A DNA stretch of 16,565 bases, taken from positions 1 to 16,565 of the forward strand of contig JABIPV010000130.1 of NCBI GenBank assembly GCA_018699075.1, read 5' to 3'. Position 1 is the first letter of the stretch. Each line of letters opens with the position of its first letter. Under the pieces are notes generated by a model, which was given only the letters and a program-made list of their open reading frames with translations, was not told where the DNA came from and did not search any database. Origin of the DNA: Kordiimonadaceae bacterium. GTDB taxonomy: Bacteria > Pseudomonadota > Alphaproteobacteria > Sphingomonadales > Emcibacteraceae. Below, piece by piece: positions 1-6,568 of this stretch. The translations under genes and the position numbers were made by a program.

Positions 1-1233
1 GGCCTTATCATCATCACGGCCCCATGCAAAGGCGAAATAGGGAATATTGTGAACATGAGCGGTTATGGCATTTTGATAAGTGCCGATCTTATTGCATACA
101 TGTCCGTCGACGGTAATCAAGTCGGCGGCCGTGATATATTTCTGAATTTTTCCCTCAGACATAATATGTGCAGGCATATTATCCGTGATCAGGTACACTT
201 TGACCCCCAGCTCGTGAATAGAAGGCGCAGTTAGCTTCGCCCCTTGTAAATAAGGTCTCGTTTCAGGGGCGTAAACAGTTATATCCTTGCCGTCTCGCGC
301 GGCGAGGGCGATGGAAAGAATAAACCCTGCTTCACCAAAGCAGTTGGTCAATATACCGTCACCATCTTCTATCAAATCGGCCATAGCACGGGCGCGGATG
401 GCATAATTATCATAAATTACTTGATGAATTTCTGCGATTTTGTTTTTTATCGCTTGATCCACATCAATATTAAGCTTCATTGCCGTGGCCGCCACGTCAA
501 GAATTTCGTCAAGGCGCAGTGACATAGCGGTATTGGTCGGGCGGGTGGCGACAAGAATATCACGGGCATCTTTAAGGCAGTCGTTTAAATTTTTAGGGTT
601 TTGACTTGAAACAATACGAAGTGCATTGACCGCAGACATCCATGGGCCACTTCCTTGCGTGACCATGTCTTTTATAGCATTGGCCACATCGTCAACCGTT
701 TCACAAGTGACAAATTCTTTTGAAAAAGGATATTTACGTCTGTCACCGATATAAACCTTACCGTCTTCGAAACGGGCAATGTTTTTTGGATTTAACACAA
801 AGGGCAGCAGATCATAAATGCCTTCTTTAATGGCGGGTGACTTTCCCATTGGTTTGGCAGCCGTTGCACCGTCTTCGGCAGTCCAATCGGTAAAACCGCC
901 TGCAATATGGCAAATGTTTGTCAGGCCAAGGTCTTGAGCGACCTCAGTAGCAAGGGCACTGCGCCATCCTTTGTTACAATAAAAGACAAACTTATTTTCG
1001 CTTGCGAAGATCTTTTTATAATAAGGGCTCTGCGGATCAACCCAAAACTCGGTCATTCCGCGTGGCATATGAAAAGCTCCGGGGATCATTCCCTCTGCTT
1101 GAATTTCCCGAATATCTCGAAGATCAACAAAAGTTGTCTGCGGATCATTAAGGGCGATTTTGGCCTGATCAACGGAAATCGTCTCAATTTTTTGATTAGC
1201 GGCATCGACCAGTTCTTTAATGTTTGTTGTCAT
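1..1233 (-). CDS. Rhodanese domain fused to MtnA-like (eIF2B-family) isomerase domain, 3' end outside window
   Basis: I translated this frame by hand; it stays open for 411 codons to base 1, so the C-terminus is missing. Residues 1 to about 125 form a rhodanese (sulfurtransferase) domain with the active-site loop YCNKGWRS (Cys86). Residues about 140 onward resemble methylthioribose-1-phosphate isomerase (MtnA) and eIF2B-type proteins: RPTNTA (Arg231), ILTNCFGEAG (Cys298), ETRPYLQGAKLTA (about 334-346), DNMPAHIM and NKIGTY (Asn381-Lys382). By alignment with B. subtilis MtnA, the catalytic Cys and Asp appear kept (Cys298, Asp371). The substrate-binding RGAP loop is replaced by QGSGP (203-207), so the substrate may differ from methylthioribose-1-phosphate. 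No signal peptide is visible, so it is probably cytoplasmic. The start is the ATG at 1233, with only a weak ribosome site. Domain calls are firm; the reaction is inference. Confidence 0.8.
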   Translation of the reverse strand, partial: MTTNIKELVDAANQKIETISVDQAKIALNDPQTTFVDLRDIREIQAEGMIPGAFHMPRGMTEFWVDPQSPYYKKIFASENKFVFYCNKGWRSALATEVAQDLGLTNICHIAGGFTDWTAEDGATAAKPMGKSPAIKEGIYDLLPFVLNPKNIARFEDGKVYIGDRRKYPFSKEFVTCETVDDVANAIKDMVTQGSGPWMSAVNALRIVSSQNPKNLNDCLKDARDILVATRPTNTAMSLRLDEILDVAATAMKLNIDVDQAIKNKIAEIHQVIYDNYAIRARAMADLIEDGDGILTNCFGEAGFILSIALAARDGKDITVYAPETRPYLQGAKLTAPSIHELGVKVYLITDNMPAHIMSEGKIQKYITAADLITVDGHVCNKIGTYQNAITAHVHNIPYFAFAWGRDDDKA

Positions 1234-1316
1234 ATCATCATCAATTTTATTATTTGTATTGCAATCATATAGAATTTAAAAAACTTTTGGGTATTTTAAT
1301 ATTTTACTATATGGTT

Positions 1317-1345
1317 TTGTCCGTAAATATAAAACAAAATATAAT
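1317..1345 (+). promoter_or_regulatory. Candidate sigma70 promoter for the VOC lipoprotein gene
   Basis: A -35 TTGTCC (1317-1322) is followed after exactly 17 bp by a -10 TATAAT (1340-1345). Transcription would start near 1352, just before the AGGAA ribosome site (1356-1360), leaving a very short leader. The surroundings are AT-rich, so chance matches are possible, but the perfect -10 and spacing are persuasive. Confidence 0.45.
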
Positions 1346-1366
1346 TATAATTTATAGGAAAATATA

Positions 1367-2635
1367 ATGATTAAGAATTGGGCTATTGCCCTTTTTATCT
1401 ATCCAGTAATGATGCTCAGTGCATGCGCACAAAATGAAGTGAATAGTGAAGATACTCAGTTCTTAGTGGTTGGTAAAACTGCTAATTACCGCCAAGTTCC
1501 GACCGGCGAGCAAACCATGATCAATTATCATTTTTTTGCAGAGATTTTTGTCAATGAGGGCGGGGCGGTAAGTAACGGGACCCTTGAAAATGCAGCGATT
1601 GATAAGATGAATTTCGTTGATCATCCATCTGTGCTTGAAACACATGGTGGTCGTTATAATACCGAAGAAGATCTTAACGCGCTTTATCCTAACGGCGAAT
1701 ATATCTACACCTATACGGAAAGTAACGGCACAACATTAAAAATTCCTGTGGTTATTTCAAAGAAAGATGACGGTGAGACCCGCATTCCAGCCTCGCCTAT
1801 TATAACACTAAGCCAAAACGGCAATGAAGTGTCCGCAGAAAATATCAATGCCGATCAGGATCTGGTAATTTCGTGGTCACCATTTAACGAAGGCGGCAAG
1901 GACGAAAACGGCTTTGTTGATGATTTGATTTTTGCGGTTGTTGCCAATTGTCGCGGGGAAAAAATATCCCATAGCGGCGTGCCTTTCGGTGGCGGTGCCC
2001 ATCTTACATATGCAGATAAAGATGTAATCATAAGCAAAAACCTTTTGCTTCCCGGGGAAACGTTTCAGGTTTCCGTAGAACATGCGGTGATGGACACCAA
2101 TTATGTGGGCAATGTTCCGACCATTGCCACCTATGCAGCAACATCATTTCTTGATTTTGATACTGAGGGCCCACGGAACAATGCCTGTACGGCATTGCCG
2201 GTACAAATGGATAAAGGTCAAACAGACAGGAGTTTAAAAGGAACCATGGATTTACCAAAAATTGATGAACAAATTACCATGCTTTATTATAGCGAAGAAG
2301 ATTTCGCAAAGGCCGTGGATTTTTACGGTCAGGATTTAAAACTTGAAGCCACATTTGATGATGTTTGGGTGAAAATCTATAAGCTTACGGATACAGCCTT
2401 CATTGGAGTTGTGAAAGATAGCGACGGTGGTTTTCACCATCCTAATAAAGACAGTTCCGTTATGGTAAGCATTGTTTCAAAAGGTGTAGATGATTGGTAC
2501 GGTGCGATAAAGAACGCAAAGAATATCAAAATTGAACATGAAATTTATGATAGTACCACGGCCCCTATACGGGCTTTTCTAATCCGTGATCCTGGCGGTT
2601 ATACGGTTGAGTTTTTTGAGTGGAATACGGAGTAA
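1367..2635 (+). CDS. Lipoprotein with C-terminal VOC (glyoxalase/bleomycin-resistance-like) domain
   Basis: This is a 422-residue protein. The N-terminus is a lipoprotein signal: hydrophobic residues 6-17, then lipobox LSAC with Cys20 as the acylated residue. Residues about 30-290 are not recognised; the middle (about 140-270) reads like an extracellular beta-sandwich segment. Residues about 300-422 look like a VOC fold half: an early AVDFYGQDLKLE stretch and a late RDPGGYTVEFFEW stretch, which matches the usual DP.GY..E ending of glyoxalase-like domains. VOC proteins often bind a metal and act on small substrates, but no substrate can be deduced here. AGGAA lies 6 bp before the ATG. It converges with the RidA operon and shares its terminator. 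A VOC domain on an exported lipoprotein is uncommon, since most family members are cytoplasmic. Confidence 0.75.
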   Translation: MIKNWAIALFIYPVMMLSACAQNEVNSEDTQFLVVGKTANYRQVPTGEQTMINYHFFAEIFVNEGGAVSNGTLENAAIDKMNFVDHPSVLETHGGRYNTEEDLNALYPNGEYIYTYTESNGTTLKIPVVISKKDDGETRIPASPIITLSQNGNEVSAENINADQDLVISWSPFNEGGKDENGFVDDLIFAVVANCRGEKISHSGVPFGGGAHLTYADKDVIISKNLLLPGETFQVSVEHAVMDTNYVGNVPTIATYAATSFLDFDTEGPRNNACTALPVQMDKGQTDRSLKGTMDLPKIDEQITMLYYSEEDFAKAVDFYGQDLKLEATFDDVWVKIYKLTDTAFIGVVKDSDGGFHHPNKDSSVMVSIVSKGVDDWYGAIKNAKNIKIEHEIYDSTTAPIRAFLIRDPGGYTVEFFEWNTE

Positions 2636-2653
2636 TAACAAAATAATTACAAT

Positions 2654-2686
2654 AAAAAAGGCGCTGAAATTAATCAGCGCCTTTTT
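2654..2686. terminator. Bidirectional intrinsic terminator
   Basis: GGCGCTGA (2660-2667) pairs perfectly with TCAGCGCC (2674-2681) around a 6-base loop. There are six A on the left and five T on the right, so it can stop transcription in both directions. It lies between the convergent VOC lipoprotein gene (plus) and the RidA operon (minus). Confidence 0.9.
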
Positions 2687-2703
2687 ATTTGCAATTCAAG
2701 ATA

Positions 2704-3213
2704 TTAATTCGTTAAATTAGTTAGCGGTGCAGGCATTCTTGCTAGACGAACATCTATTTCGATCAGCCAGCCATTTACAGCAAGACCAGCAACTTCAACA
2801 ACAGCGCGAACTGGTTTATTTGGTTGATCTTCTGTACCAAAGAATTCTTTATAGGCAGAGTTGAAACCTGAGAAGTCCATTTTACCCATTGCAGGATCAG
2901 CAACAAGATATACACGGGCCATTACAACGTCTGACATGCTCCAGCCAGCTTTTTCAACAGCGGCTTTGATGCTGTTAAATGTACTGCGTGTTTGTGTTGT
3001 TGTGTCACCGTATTCGCGCTCAGCGCGTGGCGCGTCTGGGTTTACGGCTCCAGGACCTTTACCACTAACAAATAATTGGTCAGCGTGTGCAGGTACTTCG
3101 ATAGTTGAATAGAAATTAGTACCTTCGTCGTTACGCTTAATTACGCTTTGTGCGTTAGCAGCCATTGTCATTGCAGCAAATGCAGCAATTGCGATTTTAA
3201 ATAGTTTAGACAT
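2704..3213 (-). CDS. Exported RidA-family (YjgF/YER057c/UK114) protein, copy 1
   Basis: This is a 169-residue Rid-superfamily protein. Residues 1-21 are a Sec signal peptide (hydrophobic core, then AANA before Gln22); RidA itself is a cytosolic trimer without one. The mature part keeps the family layout: VSGKG (49-53) where RidA has SGQ, GWSMSDVVMARVYL (90-103), and a C-terminal PVRAVVEVAGL...WLIEID. Arg136 matches the RidA arginine (Arg105 in Salmonella) that binds the substrate carboxylate, and Glu152 matches the conserved acidic residue; Cys107 is replaced. Likely role: hydrolysis of an imine or enamine in the periplasm. It is the last gene of the operon, 21 bp after copy 2, with AAGGAA about 6 bp before the ATG, and is followed by a terminator. 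The two copies are clearly paralogous. The fold is secure; the deaminase activity is inferred. Confidence 0.88.
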   Translation of the reverse strand: MSKLFKIAIAAFAAMTMAANAQSVIKRNDEGTNFYSTIEVPAHADQLFVSGKGPGAVNPDAPRAEREYGDTTTQTRSTFNSIKAAVEKAGWSMSDVVMARVYLVADPAMGKMDFSGFNSAYKEFFGTEDQPNKPVRAVVEVAGLAVNGWLIEIDVRLARMPAPLTNLTN

Positions 3214-3234
3214 TATTTTTTCCTTATTAATTTA

Positions 3235-3753
3235 TTATTTAGGCATACGAATGGCACGCGCTTCTACTTCTACCAACCATCCTGGCACGACTAGAGTGTG
3301 AGCGCCAACGAAAGTACGTGAAGGTAGATTTGTGTTACCACTTGTTGATTTCTCACCAAAAAATTCTTGGTACGCTTTGTTGAATCCAGAAGTATCAACT
3401 TTACCATCTTCGCCTGGGATACCAAAAATACGAAGCATTACAACATCGCTAAGTGACCAACCAGCTTCTTCAAGTTGAGCTTTGAAAGAAGCAAAAATGG
3501 CTTGTCCTTGTGCATACATATCACCTGGTTTGCATTCGTCACCTTTTGCAGCACGCTCATCTCGTGTTTTGCAGCCTTCGACCCAAGCATGATTTCCTTT
3601 ACCGCTCATGTAAAAGGTTTCAGCTCCAGCAGGAATTACTATTCCCGGGTCAAGAAATCCTTTACTTGTTCTTTCGATCATTTGTGCGTTAGCAGTGAAT
3701 GTCGCCACGCAACTTATAAGAAGCGCAGCAGCGATTTTAGTTAATATTGACAT
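3235..3753 (-). CDS. Exported RidA-family protein, copy 2, with a two-cysteine insertion
   Basis: This 172-residue paralogue of the next gene has a Sec signal peptide (1-23, TANA before Gln24). It shares MSGKG (49-53), EEAGWSLSDVVMLRIFG (about 95-111), SGFNKAYQEFFG (122-133), and a C-terminal GWLVEVEARAIRMP. Arg146 and Glu162 occupy the positions of the RidA carboxylate-binding Arg and conserved Glu. The VEVA segment after Arg is replaced by VGAHTL, so the pocket probably differs from copy 1. An extra stretch at about 54-78 holds Cys61 and Cys74, which could form a disulfide in the periplasm and are absent from copy 1. AAGGGAGA lies about 5 bp before the ATG. It sits between the cytochrome c gene and copy 1. 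A small CATCC/GGATG hairpin lies in its leader (3786-3803). Confidence 0.87.
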   Translation of the reverse strand: MSILTKIAAALLISCVATFTANAQMIERTSKGFLDPGIVIPAGAETFYMSGKGNHAWVEGCKTRDERAAKGDECKPGDMYAQGQAIFASFKAQLEEAGWSLSDVVMLRIFGIPGEDGKVDTSGFNKAYQEFFGEKSTSGNTNLPSRTFVGAHTLVVPGWLVEVEARAIRMPK

Positions 3754-3833
3754 AATTTTCTCCCTTTAGAATTTTTATTTGTCAGCATCCGAATGTATGG
3801 ATGTGGGTTAGCTTAATGATTTATATGGTATTT

Positions 3834-4235
3834 TTAGTTACCTGGCCCAAAGCCATCGTCTTCTTCAGCGATTAAGTCGTAAGCTTCATCCATTTCAGCT
3901 TGTGTAATATCACCTGAAGCATTGCCCCAACTATTACGGATATAGTTTACGATCGTTGTAAGTTGTTCTACTTCAAGGTCTTCGATGAATGTAGGCATTC
4001 CAGCACGACCTTCAAGCATAAGATAAATTAGTTCTTCTTTATCACCATTTACAAAAATATTATCTTTAAGTGGTGGGTAAGTGTCTTCAAACCCTTCTCC
4101 ACCAGGTTGATGACAAGCTTCACAATATTCTTCATATATTGTTGCCCCTTCAGCAGATATATCCTGTGCTGAAGCTGCATTTGTAATCGTTAGTGCGCCG
4201 AAGGCGATAAGTAATAAAGTATAAATTTTATTCAT
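3834..4235 (-). CDS. Small periplasmic monohaem cytochrome c
   Basis: This is a 133-residue class I c-type cytochrome. A Sec signal peptide (1-23, ending ASA before Gln24) exports it. The haem motif CEACH lies at 38-42 and the likely methionine ligand is in GMPTF (Met80). An acidic tail (about 110-133) closes the protein. I chose the ATG at 4235 because GGTGAG stands about 7 bp before it and the signal peptide starts there; the ATG at 4268 would add 11 polar residues and has no ribosome site. It lies between the amine oxidase and RidA genes, so the simplest role is electron acceptor for the flavoenzyme, feeding the respiratory chain. NicA2 of Pseudomonas putida, a flavin amine oxidase that uses a dedicated cytochrome c, is a precedent. 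The partnership here is inferred from position. Confidence 0.88.
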   Translation of the reverse strand: MNKIYTLLLIAFGALTITNAASAQDISAEGATIYEEYCEACHQPGGEGFEDTYPPLKDNIFVNGDKEELIYLMLEGRAGMPTFIEDLEVEQLTTIVNYIRNSWGNASGDITQAEMDEAYDLIAEEDDGFGPGN

Positions 4236-4335
4236 TTTGATCTCACCGTTTTCTTTTTTTATTATCATTATAAACTTTTAAAATATTCAAAAAGTTTATG
4301 ACAATTTTATGTCCTCGTAATTTAAGTATATAATA

Positions 4336-5958
4336 TTAAACGTCTTGGGCAACACGTTTATCAATAACTTCCATTGTTGACCATGCGCCTTCGATAGCAC
4401 CTGCCATCCAGCCACCAAGAGCAGGAGACGCGATATTACCTGAAACAAAAATGCGTTTGTCGCCTTTTTGCATTACAGGGAATGATCTTTGGCGACCACG
4501 TCGTGACCAGTTTTCCCATCCTGCAAGAGCATATTTCATTTTATGCCACGCGATTGACATTGCTTCGCCTGAAAAATGTTTTCTATATTTACCAGGGTGA
4601 ATTTTTTCACCTGCGGCAAGGGCAAATTCAATACGGTCAGCCATATTCATGTTACTAATCGGAACTGATGAAGCGCCAATTGGATAATAGCCAAGAAGGA
4701 CACCTGTGTCGCCATGTGCGCCGCCAAATAAGTTTCCAGAAGGATAACTAATAAGGCGCTGCCCCGGGATATCACTACTGGTGGAACCACCATAAACCAT
4801 TTCGTCATTTTCCCAGAAACGGCTATTCATTTCCACACCCATTTTACAAGCGGGGTTGCCGCGGGTTGCTTTTAGTGCTTGTTTAAATTCATCGCTCATA
4901 TTTGAATTTATTTTGGACATAACACCTAGTTGAATGGTGGAAACAACATAATCACCTTTTTCCGTTCTTACTTTACCGGTTTTAGTGTCTTTATATGTAA
5001 TCTCAACACCGTTATCATTTTGGATGATGTCGGTTACTTCTGAATTATAACGTATGGTTTTTCTGCTAAGTGCATTTTTCAAGCCCATAGCAATTTGATC
5101 CATACCTCCCACCGCCTGGAACATAACAGCAGGATGATCAGCAGTTTCGTTTTTACTTGCTTGGGGAACAGAAAGAGTTTCAGCAAGACTATATGGATCA
5201 CCTAATTCACCGAAATTTGTTGCGGCTCCGGGATATACGCTATGGCCACGTGCGCGGTTAGCACGGTAATTAAGTTCTTTCTTATCAATAAGTCCTGAAG
5301 CTTTTAAATGCTCAAGAAGTTTTTCTTTATCTTCTTGGCTAATTAGTTGATCTAGGGCGCCTTGATCGGCAACTTTAGCCAATAGTTCTGATGAATATCC
5401 CTTAAAATCTGTGTCAGCATCGCCTTGACGAACATTAACACCTTTAAAAGGCCCGTCATTATTTTCTGAATAATAATAAGCTTTGCTTGATTTATTAATC
5501 ATCACTTCAAGTGGAACACCAAGTGTACGGCAGTAGTAAATAGTTGATTTATGTTCTGCAGGAATACGCCAAGGGCCGTAATTTACATAGTTACCTTCGG
5601 CGAAATTACATACTTGTTTGTCCGCGCCAATCTCTTCGATTACTGATCCCTTACGTGCAGATGCACAGCGACCACCGGCGAAATCCATCGCTTCGAGAAT
5701 TTTACAGTCATAGCCCTTTTTATTCATTTCATAAGCCATGACCATACCCGCAAGTCCAGCACCCAGAATGACGACTTTTTTACCATTACCATTTGTTGAC
5801 AGGGTAGGTGGGTGATCCATATCAGAAGCAAAACCAATATCCCAGCCGTTCATAGCCGTCATAACAGCAGCAGTGCCGCCAACCATGCCAACCGTTTGCA
5901 AGAAGGATCTTTTCGTCATTTCGGTTTCTTGTGAAGTATCAGTCTTAGTCTTAGTCAT
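4336..5958 (-). CDS. Tat-exported FAD-dependent amine oxidase (flavin monoamine oxidase family)
   Basis: This is a 540-residue flavoenzyme. Residues 15-21 (TKRSFLQ) form a twin-arginine-type signal, with Lys-Arg in place of Arg-Arg, followed by a hydrophobic stretch (23-36). The FAD-binding Rossmann motif KKVVILGAGLAGM has glycines at 66, 68 and 71, followed by ILEAMDFAGGR (about 87-97). The C-terminus has the second FAD contact typical of amine oxidases, FVSGNIASPALGGWMAGAIEG (about residue 510 on). The family oxidises a C-N bond to an imine. The exact substrate (amino acid, polyamine, aromatic amine or other) cannot be read from sequence. The ATG at 5958 is preceded by AAGGGA; an internal Met14 has no good site. 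It is the first gene of the operon with cytochrome c and two exported RidA proteins. The pairing suggests a cytochrome-c-linked dehydrogenase rather than an oxygen-using oxidase. Confidence 0.88.
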   Translation of the reverse strand: MTKTKTDTSQETEMTKRSFLQTVGMVGGTAAVMTAMNGWDIGFASDMDHPPTLSTNGNGKKVVILGAGLAGMVMAYEMNKKGYDCKILEAMDFAGGRCASARKGSVIEEIGADKQVCNFAEGNYVNYGPWRIPAEHKSTIYYCRTLGVPLEVMINKSSKAYYYSENNDGPFKGVNVRQGDADTDFKGYSSELLAKVADQGALDQLISQEDKEKLLEHLKASGLIDKKELNYRANRARGHSVYPGAATNFGELGDPYSLAETLSVPQASKNETADHPAVMFQAVGGMDQIAMGLKNALSRKTIRYNSEVTDIIQNDNGVEITYKDTKTGKVRTEKGDYVVSTIQLGVMSKINSNMSDEFKQALKATRGNPACKMGVEMNSRFWENDEMVYGGSTSSDIPGQRLISYPSGNLFGGAHGDTGVLLGYYPIGASSVPISNMNMADRIEFALAAGEKIHPGKYRKHFSGEAMSIAWHKMKYALAGWENWSRRGRQRSFPVMQKGDKRIFVSGNIASPALGGWMAGAIEGAWSTMEVIDKRVAQDV

Positions 5959-5967
5959 TGTATTCCC

Positions 5968-6040
5968 TTAGATATTGTCTTTAGATATTTTGGCTATTTC
6001 AAAATTTTTTCAACTTAAAAAAAATATTGAAATAGCTAAA
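5968..6040 (-). repeat. Direct and inverted repeats in the amine oxidase leader
   Basis: TTAGATATT occurs twice (5968-5976 and 5981-5989), 13 bp apart. Next to it TTTGGCTATTTCAA (5989-6002) pairs with TTGAAATAGCTAAA (6027-6040) with one G-T mismatch, around a 24-base T/A-rich loop. As RNA this would be a long hairpin just upstream of the amine oxidase ribosome site; as DNA it could be a regulator site. No T-run follows the stem in the direction of transcription, so it is not a simple terminator. Confidence 0.5.
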
Positions 6041-6059
6041 AAATAAGTCTCTCGATATA

Positions 6060-6098
6060 ATGTTACATTATCATATAACATTAACGTAAAATATGCAA
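6060..6098 (-). promoter_or_regulatory. Candidate promoter of the amine oxidase/RidA operon with overlapping dyad
   Basis: Reading the minus strand, -35 TTGCAT (6098-6093) is followed after exactly 17 bp by -10 TATGAT (6075-6070). The inverted repeat ATGTTA...TAACAT (6060-6065 and 6076-6081) encloses the -10, a position where a bound repressor would block the polymerase. About 110 bp of leader would then precede the start codon. This is a pattern match in AT-rich DNA, so confidence is moderate. Confidence 0.38.
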
Positions 6099-6126
6099 AT
6101 TTTGATCATTTCATCACATGTCTTGA

Positions 6127-6175
6127 GGGGTATAATTTTATTTTATGAAATTTACCCCCATCCTAATCATATGAT
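6127..6175. repeat. Inverted repeat and 10-bp palindrome in the 5959-6238 intergenic region
   Basis: GGGGTA (6127-6132) is complementary to TACCCC (6153-6158), and pairing can extend inward with one bulge. Nearby ATCATATGAT (6166-6175) is a perfect palindrome. They lie between the end of the small hypothetical gene and the candidate amine oxidase promoter, so they could end the moaA transcript or bind a regulator. No clear T-run follows the stem. The rest of the 280-bp region is AT-rich and holds no convincing gene. Confidence 0.35.
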
Positions 6176-6238
6176 AAGTCCTGTAAAATAACGAATTTTC
6201 CATAAAATAAAAGTAAATTTATTAAAATAATTGCAAAT

Positions 6239-6565
6239 TTAGGAAGAGCTAGAACCTAATGGCGCTTTTTTAATATCAACTTCAAATATGATTGTATGTG
6301 AAATGTTATTATCTATCTGAAAGATAAAACTTAATCCGACTTTGCTGGGTAAATAATCTTTAATGATCTGATTCGGAAGAATGACGTGAATTTGGTTATT
6401 TTCAAAACTTAAATATTCTTTTTCACCTAATGACAATTGGAACTGAATGATTTTGCCACTAGGAAAAATAGATTCTTCTCTAAGTACCTCTTCAGCAAGG
6501 AGGCGCTGAAATTCATGTTTACTTAGCCTAATACTGGTTTTTTGTGGTTCAAGTTTGAATTTAAT
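6239..6565 (-). CDS. Small hypothetical protein with apparent ATT start
   Basis: Three bases after the moaA stop, the frame reopens and gives about 108 residues from an ATT codon at 6565-6563. Its beginning reads KFKLEPQKTSIRLSKHEFQRL, which resembles the N-terminus of a small family of uncharacterised bacterial proteins beginning with a K/R-rich strand and SIRLRLT..E (I believe catalogued as DUF7009). No ATG, GTG or TTG occurs before the TTG at 6436, and starting there would discard this conserved-looking N-terminus. AGGGGGA lies about 6 bp before the ATT, which supports initiation at that codon. The remainder is beta-rich and ends in a serine run. It is probably translated with moaA. Function is unknown. 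Alternatives are a start codon lost by mutation (a decaying gene) or a sequencing error. Confidence 0.55.
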   Translation of the reverse strand: MKFKLEPQKTSIRLSKHEFQRLLAEEVLREESIFPSGKIIQFQLSLGEKEYLSFENNQIHVILPNQIIKDYLPSKVGLSFIFQIDNNISHTIIFEVDIKKAPLGSSSS

Positions 6566-6568
6566 GGC

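Noticed and set aside
907..1272. 121-residue plus-strand frame
   Set aside because: It lies opposite the rhodanese/MtnA-like gene, has no recognisable domain, and the minus-strand frame has strong motifs.
4236..4268. Upstream ATG for the small cytochrome c
   Set aside because: It adds a polar stretch before the signal peptide and lacks a ribosome site; GGTGAG precedes the internal ATG at 4235.
6239..6436. 65-residue protein starting at TTG 6436
   Set aside because: The same frame continues upstream to just after the moaA stop with a conserved-looking N-terminus and a well-placed ribosome site; the longer product is more likely.
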